Shown: positions 9,805 through 16,597 of the stretch, piece by piece | Layout: the number at the start of each line of letters is the position of its first letter | How positions within the stretch are numbered: position 1 is the first letter of the stretch | Source: Neobacillus vireti | GTDB taxonomy: Bacteria > Bacillota > Bacilli > Bacillales > Cytobacillaceae | Direction of reading: 5' to 3' | NCBI RefSeq assembly: GCF_001026695.1 | Contig: NZ_LDNB01000002.1 | Location: 619,622-669,386, forward strand | DNA: 49,765 nt | The notes under the pieces: generated by a model | Told to the model about the DNA's origin: nothing | Database searches by the model: none | The model's input: only the letters and a program-made list of their open reading frames with translations | Position numbers and translations under genes: made by a program

Positions 9805-9981
9805 TTAACAGGCGGAGGATGGAACTTTTTTGATATATTTTCGATTATATTCATTTAAAAGATGATCAAGTTCCTGGCTATAGCGAATTGCAACGGAGGA
9901 AGTCAAGCCGTTGGTTATAGCGACTTGAACTAATTCAGCTCGTTTTTGCTCGATTAATGCAACTAAATCCTGTTTGATCAC
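9805..9981 (-). CDS. Spo0E-family aspartyl-phosphatase
   Basis: A 58-aa protein with the Spo0E signature YSQELDHLLNEY preceded by an amphipathic helix (LIEQKRAELVQVAITNGLTS). Spo0E-like phosphatases dephosphorylate Spo0A-P and so delay sporulation. The open frame extends to a TTG at 10044, but the GTG at 9981 has AAAGGA at good spacing and gives the small size usual for the family; the longer 79-aa form cannot be excluded. Which Spo0E paralogue it is cannot be told. Confidence 0.85.
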   Translation of the reverse strand: MIKQDLVALIEQKRAELVQVAITNGLTSSVAIRYSQELDHLLNEYNRKYIKKVPSSAC

Positions 9982-10254
9982 GGCAGATGTCCTTTCCGGA
10001 GTAACTCCCGATTTTTGGTATATAAGAGAATAAAAGACTACCAAAATGGCGCTGTTTTACTAGTATAACCTATATTGTAAATTACTTCAAAGACATTTGT
10101 AGGAAAATATCCATTAAATATAATTGTCACTTTTAAATTGCATAAGGAATTTGAAATGTTCTCCTGGAGACACAAAATGTTCATGTTAATCATTATCTTT
10201 TGCTCAAAAGTTTTGTTAGAATGTAGAGGTATCGACTATAGTGGGAGTGTTAAT

Positions 10255-10968
10255 ATGTCTGATGTAAATATATTTCTAGCATTAGGGGCAGGATTTATGA
10301 GCTTTATCTCTCCATGCTGTCTACCCCTTTATCCAGCATTTCTATCGTACATAACCGGAATGTCTGTCGGCGAACTAAAAAGCGAAAATGCCATGCTACA
10401 AAAACGCAGTCTGTTCCATACACTGTTTTTTCTCTTAGGTTTTTCAGTCATCTTTATAGTGATTGGCTTCGGAACTTCCTTTTTTATCGGCCGTTTTTTC
10501 GTAGAATATAAAGATTTAATTCGTCAGCTTGGCGGAATTTTCATCGTATTCTTTGGACTCATCATTGTGGGAATTTTAAATCCGCAATTTATGATGAAAG
10601 AAAGGCGGTTTGAATTTAAGAACCGTCCATCAGGTTATCTTGGCTCTGTCCTTATTGGGATGGCCTTTGCAGCTGGCTGGACACCTTGTACGGGTCCAAT
10701 CTTGACAATCGTAATCTCGCTTGCGGCTTCGAACCCGGGCTCAGGTGTATTATACATGACGGCCTATTCCTTAGGATTCGCGATTCCCTTTTTAATCTTA
10801 TCGTTCTTTATCGGGCGCATGAAATGGATCCGGACATACAGCGGAGTTATTATGAAAGTGGGCGGCTACCTGATGATTATCATGGGGATTGTCCTGTTTT
10901 TTGACTGGATGACAAAAATCATTTCGATCTTCTCGGCAATATTTGGCGATTTTAATTCACCGCTTTAA
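10255..10968 (+). CDS. ccdA: CcdA, thiol-disulfide electron carrier for cytochrome c maturation
   Basis: A 237-aa, six-helix membrane protein of the DsbD/CcdA type. It carries the two expected cysteine sites, Cys21-Cys22 in [13 protein letters not shown] and Cys145 in GWTPCTGP, which pass reducing power across the membrane to keep apocytochrome c thiols reduced. The reading frame extends upstream to 10138, but the ATG at 10255 with GGGAG fits the family start. B. subtilis CcdA also serves sporulation through a separate thioredoxin. It is followed by yneJ (ccdC); the yneI gene that separates them in B. subtilis is absent. Confidence 0.95.
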   Translation: MSDVNIFLALGAGFMSFISPCCLPLYPAFLSYITGMSVGELKSENAMLQKRSLFHTLFFLLGFSVIFIVIGFGTSFFIGRFFVEYKDLIRQLGGIFIVFFGLIIVGILNPQFMMKERRFEFKNRPSGYLGSVLIGMAFAAGWTPCTGPILTIVISLAASNPGSGVLYMTAYSLGFAIPFLILSFFIGRMKWIRTYSGVIMKVGGYLMIIMGIVLFFDWMTKIISIFSAIFGDFNSPL

Positions 10969-11146
10969 ATAAAGCGATAAAATCTTAACCATTTCGGATG
11001 CTCTAACACGGTCTTTCCTTTTTTTGTATTCGCTACCTCTGCTCATTCAATAGTGGGAACAGAAATACAATCAAAAATTTTTAACAACATCGATGATTTG
11101 AGCTATAATGAGTTAGAAAATAATTAGATAAGGGAAGAATGGACCA

Positions 11147-11626
11147 ATGAACTACGTTGTTATTTCTTCAATCGGAGCAGTTTTGATGGGCACTTTTGCG
11201 ATGTTTGTCCGCATGAAAGCTGCAAATAAACCCGCAAGTGTAAAAAAAATTATCTTGCCTCCTGTTTTTATGTCCAGTGGTGCACTTATGTATATCGTAC
11301 CAGAATTTAGATTAAATTCGATGGAAATTATAGAGGCTGTAGTGGTGGGCATGCTTTTTTCAATCTTGCTTGTTAAAACCTCTAAATTTGAGATTCGTGA
11401 CAAAGAAATTTATTTAAAACGGTCAAAAGCATTTATATTTATTTTAGTAGGTTTGTTAGTTGTCCGCCTTGTTGCAAAAACCATCTTAAGCAGTGAGATT
11501 GAATTTGGACAGCTTAGCGGCATGTTCTTCTTGCTTGCTTTCAGTATGATTGTTCCGTGGCGTGTGGCGATGTACCGGTCGTATATGAAGCTTTATAAAG
11601 AACTGCATGGGATTAAAATGATGTAA
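11147..11626 (+). CDS. yneJ: CcdC/YneJ family membrane protein
   Basis: A 159-aa protein with four predicted membrane segments (about 4-20, 36-52, 62-80, 97-150 in two parts), matching the CcdC family (B. subtilis YneJ): PPVFMSSGALMYIVPEFR and MIVPWRVAMYRSYMKL. It lies downstream of ccdA as in related genomes. The name suggests cytochrome c biogenesis, but a direct role in that process is not established. The ATG follows AAGGGAAG. A terminator follows directly. Confidence 0.88.
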   Translation: MNYVVISSIGAVLMGTFAMFVRMKAANKPASVKKIILPPVFMSSGALMYIVPEFRLNSMEIIEAVVVGMLFSILLVKTSKFEIRDKEIYLKRSKAFIFILVGLLVVRLVAKTILSSEIEFGQLSGMFFLLAFSMIVPWRVAMYRSYMKLYKELHGIKMM

Positions 11627-11633
11627 CTTACGG

Positions 11634-11664
11634 ACACTGATTCTTCTGAGTCAGTGTTTTTATT
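11634..11664 (+). terminator. yneJ terminator
   Basis: The stem ACACTGATTC/GAGTCAGTGT (one G-U pair) with a 4-base loop is followed by TTTTATTTTT. Confidence 0.85.
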
Positions 11665-11680
11665 TTTGTGAAAAAAATTA

Positions 11681-11708
11681 AAAAACCGTCCGGATTTTGG
11701 ACGGTTTA
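11681..11708 (-). terminator. yneK terminator
   Basis: The stem AAACCGTCC/GGACGGTTT overlaps the yneK stop codon. On the minus strand it is followed by a long T-rich run, facing the yneJ terminator. Confidence 0.8.
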
Positions 11709-12134
11709 GAATAAATGCTCGTATGGCGCGACATCAATTCGATTTTCAAACAGCTTTTTACGCAGAAATTTATGATCCCTTTTAGGCGTTGCTTGGATAT
11801 AGCCTCGAATCACAAGCTCTTCCGTAATTTGCGGAGCCTTTTCACTTAAGGCAAGCTCGCCAATTTTCCCCGCAATTTTATGCCGGGCAACATCACGGAA
11901 CAATTCAGGAACAGGGCTGACCAAATCCTCAAGCAAAGCCTTCTCGGCGGCACCCCATAAGTGATGCGATTCCTTCACATAATGCTCTTCCCAATCCATC
12001 ACCGACTTGCCGTCTTCTTTCGGCATTTTCTTCAAAAACTTTCGGAACATAAAAAATCCGCCAATGGCGAAAGAACCAACTAAAAAAACAACCCAAAATA
12101 AGATAAACCACAAAAACCAACCATGTAGCTGCAT
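11706..12134 (-). CDS. yneK: YneK, DUF2621 family membrane protein
   Basis: A 142-aa protein with one N-terminal membrane segment (about residues 5-30) and a soluble C-terminal part (DWEEHYVKESHHLWG, then RDVARHKIAGKIGELAL) typical of DUF2621. The function is unknown. The frame runs upstream to 12197, but the ATG at 12134 has GAAGGTG at six bases and matches the length of B. subtilis YneK. It is the last recognisable gene of the conserved lexA-yneK neighbourhood before the selC insertion. Confidence 0.88.
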   Translation of the reverse strand: MQLHGWFLWFILFWVVFLVGSFAIGGFFMFRKFLKKMPKEDGKSVMDWEEHYVKESHHLWGAAEKALLEDLVSPVPELFRDVARHKIAGKIGELALSEKAPQITEELVIRGYIQATPKRDHKFLRKKLFENRIDVAPYEHLF

Positions 12135-12323
12135 ATTATTCACCTTCAAAATACTATTTTTCATCCTATTATAGTCTGATTTCAGGGAAAATGACAAGCA
12201 AACGTCACAATTTGAAACAAGAGCATCGATTAGCTAGAATCATATCCATTGATATTGGCTGGAATAATCAAGCAATAGGGGAGGGGAAAGGTTGTCGAAA
12301 AAGTGACAAAACCGCCAACTCTA

Positions 12324-12352
12324 TTGATTAATACTATATTCCATTGTATTAT
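12324..12352 (+). promoter_or_regulatory. possible promoter for selC copy 1
   Basis: TTGATT (12324-12329) and TATTAT (12347-12352) are 17 bases apart, about 90 bases before the tRNA. The rest of the 12135-12444 gap shows no gene. A 90-base leader is plausible for a processed tRNA, but both hexamers are imperfect. Confidence 0.3.
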
Positions 12353-12444
12353 GAGTACAAATGATAGGTAAGCGAGACTGGTTAGACCTTTGATGAAAAG
12401 GCTGTATAACAATAGTCTAACCACATTAATAATTTAACATTCCT

Positions 12445-12541
12445 GGGGCTGAATGGGGTACTGGTGTCCTCCACAGTCTTCAAAACTGCTTGAGACCTGC
12501 GTGCCAGGTCTGGTGGGTTCGATTCCCACGCAGTCCCGCCA
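12445..12541 (+). tRNA. selC: tRNA-Sec (UCA), copy 1
   Basis: This 97-nt gene has the anticodon loop CTTCAAA (anticodon TCA), an 8-nt acceptor arm GGGGCTGA/GCAGTCCC (seven pairs including a G-U, plus a terminal A-G), a long variable arm AGACCTG/CAGGTCT, a T arm GTGGG-TTCGATT-CCCAC and an encoded GCCA end. Long variable arm, UCA anticodon and 3' GCCA together identify a bacterial selenocysteine tRNA. It is identical to the copy at 28797, while the flanks share nothing. No selA, selB or selD lies in the window, so decoding depends on genes elsewhere. No terminator follows this copy; integrase sequence begins instead. Confidence 0.93.
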
Positions 12542-12578
12542 TGACAACACTTTCAACGTTTATGATAATATTTTTCCC

Positions 12579-12637
12579 CCACAGTCTAAACGGTGTAATT
12601 TGACTAGACTGTTGTAGACTGTTTAGTGAAACTGTGG
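12579..12637. repeat. ACAGTCTA/TAGACTGT repeats beside the attachment site
   Basis: ACAGTCTA occurs at 12581-12588 and its inverse TAGACTGT at 12605-12612 and 12615-12622. The outer parts CCACAGTC and ACTGTGG also mirror each other. The same CACAGTCT core lies in the tRNA anticodon stem (12472-12479), and AGACTGTG recurs at 28705-28712 near the right end. The layout fits integrase core- and arm-type binding sites; that role is inferred. Confidence 0.5.
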
Positions 12638-12686
12638 AGGAGATTTACTCTTAGTCACCTATATAAATTCGTAGGGGGCTATTTTT

Positions 12687-13658
12687 ATGCAAAAAACTGT
12701 TCGTAAGTATAAACGTGGAGAAAGTACCGGAAGAAATACTAAGAAGATTTTAGATGCTTTAACGCTAGATGAAATGTTTGATAAATTTATGACCTTTAAG
12801 AAAACGGAAGCATTAGCACCTAGAACTATTCGAGAGTATTATATACACTTTGATTATCTAAAAGAATTCCTTGGTAATGATCTGACCAATGAAATCGTAA
12901 CATTAGAGGACTTTCGTGGTTATATTGGCTATATGCTTCATGATAAAGAATTATCACCGATGACAGTTAATATTAGAATTAGGACAATGAGGGCATTTAT
13001 TCGATTCTGCTATACCGAGGGCTATATTGGAACACCTATCCATGAGAATTTCAAACCAGTTAAGGCTCCTGAAGATACATTGGAATCATTTACACCAATG
13101 GAAATAAAGAAGTTGCTTACTGTTATAGACGAGACAATGTACACAGGATTTCGTGATAAAGTGATTGTATTTGTATTACTTGATACAATGGTAAGAATTT
13201 CTGAATTAGTGGCAATGAAGCGTTGCAATGTTGATTTAAAAAATGGAGTTATTAAACTTGAAGCTATGGGTACGAAAACAAGAAAAGCAAGGGAAGTACC
13301 AATTTCAACTAAAACCTCCAAGTTACTAAAAGAGTATCTACAAGAGACTGAAGATTTTGGTGATGAACATTTATTTTTAACTTATGACGGACACCTAATG
13401 AATCATGCAACAGTTAGAATCAACCTAAGGGATTATGGTAGGAAAGCTGAAATCAATAACAAGCGTGTGTCACCTCACACATTCAGGCATACAGGTGCAT
13501 TATTTTATATAATGAATGGTGGAGACCCATTTAGTTTACAAAAGATTTTAGGGCATAGTGATATGAGTATGACACGTAAATATATTCAAATGACTGATAC
13601 TGATGTTAGAAGGCAGCATAATTCTTTTTCACCTATTAATAGCATATTTGGTAAATGA
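12687..13658 (+). CDS. tyrosine integrase of the selC element
   Basis: A 323-aa tyrosine recombinase with an N-terminal SAM-like DNA-binding domain (about residues 25-115) and a complete catalytic domain: Arg170 (VRISEL), a Lys near 198, His264-x-x-Arg267 (HTFRHTG), His290 (LGHSD) and nucleophile Tyr299 (RKYIQM). It should catalyse integration and excision between the two selC copies. The gene lies 145 bases after the left tRNA, the usual place for an integrase beside its attachment site. AGGGGGC precedes the ATG. No excisionase was recognised next to it. Confidence 0.93.
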   Translation: MQKTVRKYKRGESTGRNTKKILDALTLDEMFDKFMTFKKTEALAPRTIREYYIHFDYLKEFLGNDLTNEIVTLEDFRGYIGYMLHDKELSPMTVNIRIRTMRAFIRFCYTEGYIGTPIHENFKPVKAPEDTLESFTPMEIKKLLTVIDETMYTGFRDKVIVFVLLDTMVRISELVAMKRCNVDLKNGVIKLEAMGTKTRKAREVPISTKTSKLLKEYLQETEDFGDEHLFLTYDGHLMNHATVRINLRDYGRKAEINNKRVSPHTFRHTGALFYIMNGGDPFSLQKILGHSDMSMTRKYIQMTDTDVRRQHNSFSPINSIFGK

Positions 13659-13668
13659 AAATAGAACA

Positions 13669-13697
13669 GACCGTTCCACTTAAGGGACGGTTTTCAT
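13669..13697 (+). terminator. integrase terminator
   Basis: The stem ACCGTTCC/GGGACGGT (one G-U pair) with a 6-base loop is followed by TTTTCATTT, just past the integrase stop. Confidence 0.75.
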
Positions 13698-13778
13698 TTG
13701 GACACAGAAACGTTAAAATTTTACATATATTTTAATGATATACTATCCTCGTATCTAGCATATGTTAGGGGGAAAAAT

Positions 13779-14147
13779 ATGTTTCAAACTATTAATGGTG
13801 TACAAATTAGGGAACACGATGAAACTAAAGCAATACCTAACCTTACAGAAAAACGCTTCGAGATTGAGTACCTGGACAATGTTTATTTAAACAAGGTAGT
13901 ATGTATAGACATAATTAATATACCTGTTAAAGGACATCAGTGGAAATATGGTATTAAACGTTTAAAAGATTATGGTCGAATGTGGATGTATGTAATCAAA
14001 CATAATGATTTTGCCGAAAATAGGAAAAAATATGGTGAAGTTTGCAATCTAATTCATGATAAAATAGGTGTGTATCTTCAAAAGGAATATGGATTAAATC
14101 CAGTAGGTAGCTTTATAATTGATAGTATGGATAAGGTTTATAAATAA
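13779..14147 (+). CDS. hypothetical protein of the element
   Basis: A 122-aa soluble protein that I do not recognise. It is mixed alpha/beta with no membrane segment; a charged middle part (KGHQWKYGIKRLKDYGRMW) and a helical end (KYGEVCNLIHDKIGVYLQKEYG) stand out. The frame opens at 13698 without an ATG, but the ATG at 13779 has AGGGGG upstream. It lies between the integrase terminator and its own terminator, so it is a single-gene unit. Its place beside the integrase makes an accessory role in excision conceivable, but nothing in the sequence shows it. Confidence 0.55.
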   Translation: MFQTINGVQIREHDETKAIPNLTEKRFEIEYLDNVYLNKVVCIDIINIPVKGHQWKYGIKRLKDYGRMWMYVIKHNDFAENRKKYGEVCNLIHDKIGVYLQKEYGLNPVGSFIIDSMDKVYK

Positions 14148-14165
14148 AATAATAAGATCATATTT

Positions 14166-14195
14166 CCGTTCCGAGGGTTGGGACGGTTTTTTGTT
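14166..14195 (+). terminator. terminator of the 122-aa gene
   Basis: The stem CCGTTCC/GGGACGG (one G-U pair) is followed by TTTTTTGTTTT. It resembles the integrase terminator at 13669. Confidence 0.75.
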
Positions 14196-14377
14196 TTGGT
14201 CAAATAAATTATCTGAATTGTTTATCTGATTGCATAGGGTACTGCATACCAAACCTTACATCACCCTTTGCACACGAAAAAGGAGAATTTAAAAAAGATT
14301 ATCTTTAAAAAAGAATGAAAATAAATATAGAAAAATAAATTCTCAATTAGAATAAAAAAAAGGATGATTGAAGTTTA

Positions 14378-14542
14378 TTAACCACCCTTTGGTAATTCAC
14401 CTAATTCAATTAATTTTTCTGTCATAAAAGCAATCTGATTCGATACCGTCCTCTTGTTTTTTATTGCCTCAATCTTAATTATTTCTGCCAATTTATCCTC
14501 AATTGTAATAATTATTCTAGTTTTGCCTTCTTTTACAGCCAT
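14378..14542 (-). CDS. ribbon-helix-helix (CopG/Arc-type) regulator
   Basis: A 54-aa protein with the ribbon-helix-helix pattern: a short strand (KTRIIITIED), a helix (KLAEIIKIEAIKN), a turn KRTVSN and a second helix (QIAFMTEKLIELG). Proteins like this bind palindromic operators as dimers. The open frame extends to 14629, but the ATG at 14542 has GGAGG at ideal spacing. It is divergent from the HTH gene at 14684, with a 16-bp palindrome in the shared promoter region. By analogy with satellite and plasmid switches it may repress the element's replication or excision genes; that is inference. Confidence 0.75.
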   Translation of the reverse strand: MAVKEGKTRIIITIEDKLAEIIKIEAIKNKRTVSNQIAFMTEKLIELGELPKGG

Positions 14543-14584
14543 AATATTAAAACCTCCAGTGTACAGTTTGTGTTCCTTGTAATA

Positions 14585-14651
14585 AGTATACCAAAAATAT
14601 TTAAAATTAATATAGAAAAAAGTGTACACTTTTGTATTTGTGTTATATAAT
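14585..14651. promoter_or_regulatory. divergent promoter region with a perfect 16-bp palindrome
   Basis: AAAAGTGTACACTTTT at 14618-14633 is a perfect palindrome. For the plus-strand gene a TATAAT -10 lies at 14646-14651, and its weak -35 falls inside the palindrome. For the minus-strand regulator an extended -10 (TGGTATACT) ends at 14585. A related half site GTGTACAG occurs nearer the regulator start. This is the likely operator of the ribbon-helix-helix protein. Confidence 0.65.
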
Positions 14652-14683
14652 TACTTGTGTAATTAAGAAACGAGGTGAACACC

Positions 14684-15331
14684 ATGACTGTCCTTACATC
14701 CACTGAAATTATCTTCGAACACGGTAACAAGCATATGATGGAAAAACTTCGTGCCTTTGGGTATCAAGGGAAAGCTGTAATTAAGTACATCATCTCCAAG
14801 TTACGTAAATACCACGGTTCATTCTTCGAATCAAACTCTACCATTGCAGAGGCTGTCGGGTGTTCGGTTCGCACTGTCCAGAATACGGTCAAGAAGGCAG
14901 AGCAATTAAATATCTTTGTGGTATCACCTAGGAAAGAACTTGATGAGTTAACTGGGAAAATCCGTCAAACTACAAATCTTATTCAACTATTAGCTTATGC
15001 TCCTTTAAAAAAGGTCAAAACGGTTATAGTTGAGGCGGTAAGAGAGGTCAAAAATAAGGCTCAAATCGTTGAGGAGAAGGTTCAAAATACGATTACAAGA
15101 AAAGAAAAAAGGAGTTATAAACAAGCACAAAATGACAATCAAAAACCTGCTCAAAACAATTATCAAAATTGGGGTAAAAAAGCACCTATAAGACGAGAAA
15201 TCCTACCTGATTGGTTTAAGGATTCAATAGAATATTGTGGAAATCAAACTGTACAAGATGAGCGAACTTTTGAAGAGAAAAAGCAAAACCTTGAGGCTAT
15301 GTTTGCAAAGTTGGGGATCAAATGGAAATAG
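14684..15331 (+). CDS. helix-turn-helix protein, probable regulator or replication-associated
   Basis: A 215-aa protein. The N-terminal 75 residues form a winged-helix-like domain (AVIKYIISKLRKYHG, then NSTIAEAVGCSVRTVQNTVKKAEQL). The middle is Lys/Gln/Asn-rich and probably disordered, and the C-terminus is a charged helix (ERTFEEKKQNLEAMFAKLG). Proteins of this shape occur on Bacillus plasmids and phages. The ATG at 14684 is preferred over the GTG at 14675 because GAGGTG precedes it by six bases. It is divergent from the ribbon-helix-helix gene and should be controlled by the palindrome between them. Confidence 0.6.
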   Translation: MTVLTSTEIIFEHGNKHMMEKLRAFGYQGKAVIKYIISKLRKYHGSFFESNSTIAEAVGCSVRTVQNTVKKAEQLNIFVVSPRKELDELTGKIRQTTNLIQLLAYAPLKKVKTVIVEAVREVKNKAQIVEEKVQNTITRKEKRSYKQAQNDNQKPAQNNYQNWGKKAPIRREILPDWFKDSIEYCGNQTVQDERTFEEKKQNLEAMFAKLGIKWK

Positions 15332-15355
15332 ACATTATTTTAAACGGAGGCAAGA

Positions 15356-15574
15356 ATGAAAAAATTAAAAATTTACAAAGACAAGGACGAATTTGTAATT
15401 GAAAGAGTGAACCAGTTCAACCATTCCACAAAACGCTTTTTTATTAGCGAGCAGGGGCTTATAGAGGGTTTGGAAGTTTATACTCTAAAAGATATAAGTC
15501 AATATGAAATACAAGCATCACATGAAGTATGGGCAATGGTTATTAATTCTTTGGTGAAGATGTGGAGTACATAA
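15356..15574 (+). CDS. hypothetical protein of the element
   Basis: A 72-aa protein with no domain I recognise. It begins with a strand-rich part (KLKIYKDKDEFVIERVNQF) and ends in a short helix. ACGGAGG precedes the ATG, and it starts 24 bases after the HTH gene, so the two are probably co-transcribed. A degenerate copy of its 3' part lies at about 16391-16457, which suggests an old duplication with loss of the second gene. Confidence 0.55.
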   Translation: MKKLKIYKDKDEFVIERVNQFNHSTKRFFISEQGLIEGLEVYTLKDISQYEIQASHEVWAMVINSLVKMWST

Positions 15575-15696
15575 ACGATTCACTAATTCATTTATATAGG
15601 TGGCTCGGTATTTCGTTTTCCTCTAAGCTATTTCCATTTTAGTAATCTTTTTTTGTCATTAATACCTCTGTAAAAATTTTATAGGAGATGTACAAT

Positions 15697-16302
15697 ATGG
15701 AAAATATACTTTTACCAAACTTAGCATTCAAACTTTATAAAAAGGAATTAGCACCAAAGAAGCCATCCGTTTATATGTTCCATAACGCTCAAACCGTTAT
15801 CATATATGTGGGGATGGCAAACAACCTTAAACAAAGACTAAATGCTCATTTTAGTAAATCTCAAGGCTCTAACACGAAGGATTTTATGGATGAAGTTGCA
15901 TTCATATCATACTATGACAACGAAGATGTAGAAATTATTAAATACCTTGAGAAGGTTTATATCCAGATCCATAACGACACAATTTATAACAAAATGTTAA
16001 ACCCCAACAAAGATGGTATTAATCTTCAACCTATTCCTATTCAAAAGATGAGTCCCTTTGATAGGTTTCTAGATTCATTAACCTTGGAAGATGTTTTACA
16101 CAAAAGACCACCAGTAATCTTTGAAAAATTTCTAGTGTTTATCAAAACTGACTATACCGTTTCATTTGACTACATGGTTGATGGTACTCAATTTAAAAGG
16201 CCTTTGAGAAAGGAGATAATGAATCGATTCAACTTATGTATAAAAGACAAATGGATTGATGGCAAAACTAAAAAGGTATATTGCAACGCTCTCAAAAGAT
16301 GA
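15697..16302 (+). CDS. GIY-YIG-like nuclease-domain protein
   Basis: A 201-aa protein. Residues 20-90 resemble a GIY-YIG domain: SVYMFHNAQTVIIYVGMANNL, then KQRLNAHF with the Arg of that fold, and a later Glu in the EIIKYLEKVYI region. The first motif reads VYM instead of GIY and the second YVG instead of YIG, so activity is uncertain. The C-terminal half is unrecognised. The ATG at 15697 is used because GGAG lies nine bases before it. It could be a homing, repair or defence nuclease; the family call is moderately sure. Confidence 0.6.
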   Translation: MENILLPNLAFKLYKKELAPKKPSVYMFHNAQTVIIYVGMANNLKQRLNAHFSKSQGSNTKDFMDEVAFISYYDNEDVEIIKYLEKVYIQIHNDTIYNKMLNPNKDGINLQPIPIQKMSPFDRFLDSLTLEDVLHKRPPVIFEKFLVFIKTDYTVSFDYMVDGTQFKRPLRKEIMNRFNLCIKDKWIDGKTKKVYCNALKR

Positions 16303-16327
16303 TCTGATTAAAATGAGGTCATCTTTT
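16299..16327 (+). terminator. terminator of the GIY-YIG-like gene
   Basis: The stem GATGATCT/AGGTCATC (one G-U pair) overlaps the stop codon and is followed by TTTTTT. Confidence 0.7.
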
Positions 16328-16390
16328 TTACCCCACGAAAAACTTTTTTATTAGTTAGCTAACAGGGTCTTACAAAGGGATTGGATTAAT

Positions 16391-16457
16391 TCTCATATAG
16401 ATTTGAGTCAATATGAAATACAAGCATATCTCCTGAATTATGGGCAATGGTTATTAA
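16391..16457 (+). pseudogene. degenerate duplicate of part of the 72-aa gene
   Basis: Bases 16406-16427 repeat 22 bases of the gene at 15356 (from 15497), and after a divergent patch the run TATGGGCAATGGTTATTAA also recurs. No open frame continues on either side. The remaining gap from 16303 to 16597 is very AT-rich and holds no other gene that I can see. Confidence 0.6.
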
Positions 16458-16597
16458 CAGGATGTATATATGTAATAAAAAATAGTACATATTAAACATA
16501 TTAGTTTTGTAATTGTCTATGTAATTTTAGCTATATTAGTAATATAATCATGGTATTATGATAAAATTTTACAAATAAAGCACATAGGAGTTATGCC

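Noticed and set aside
12293..12299. TGTCGAA, a Spo0A-box match before selC copy 1
   Set aside because: A 7-base match with no sporulation gene following it; a chance hit is likely, and the tRNA starts 145 bases later.
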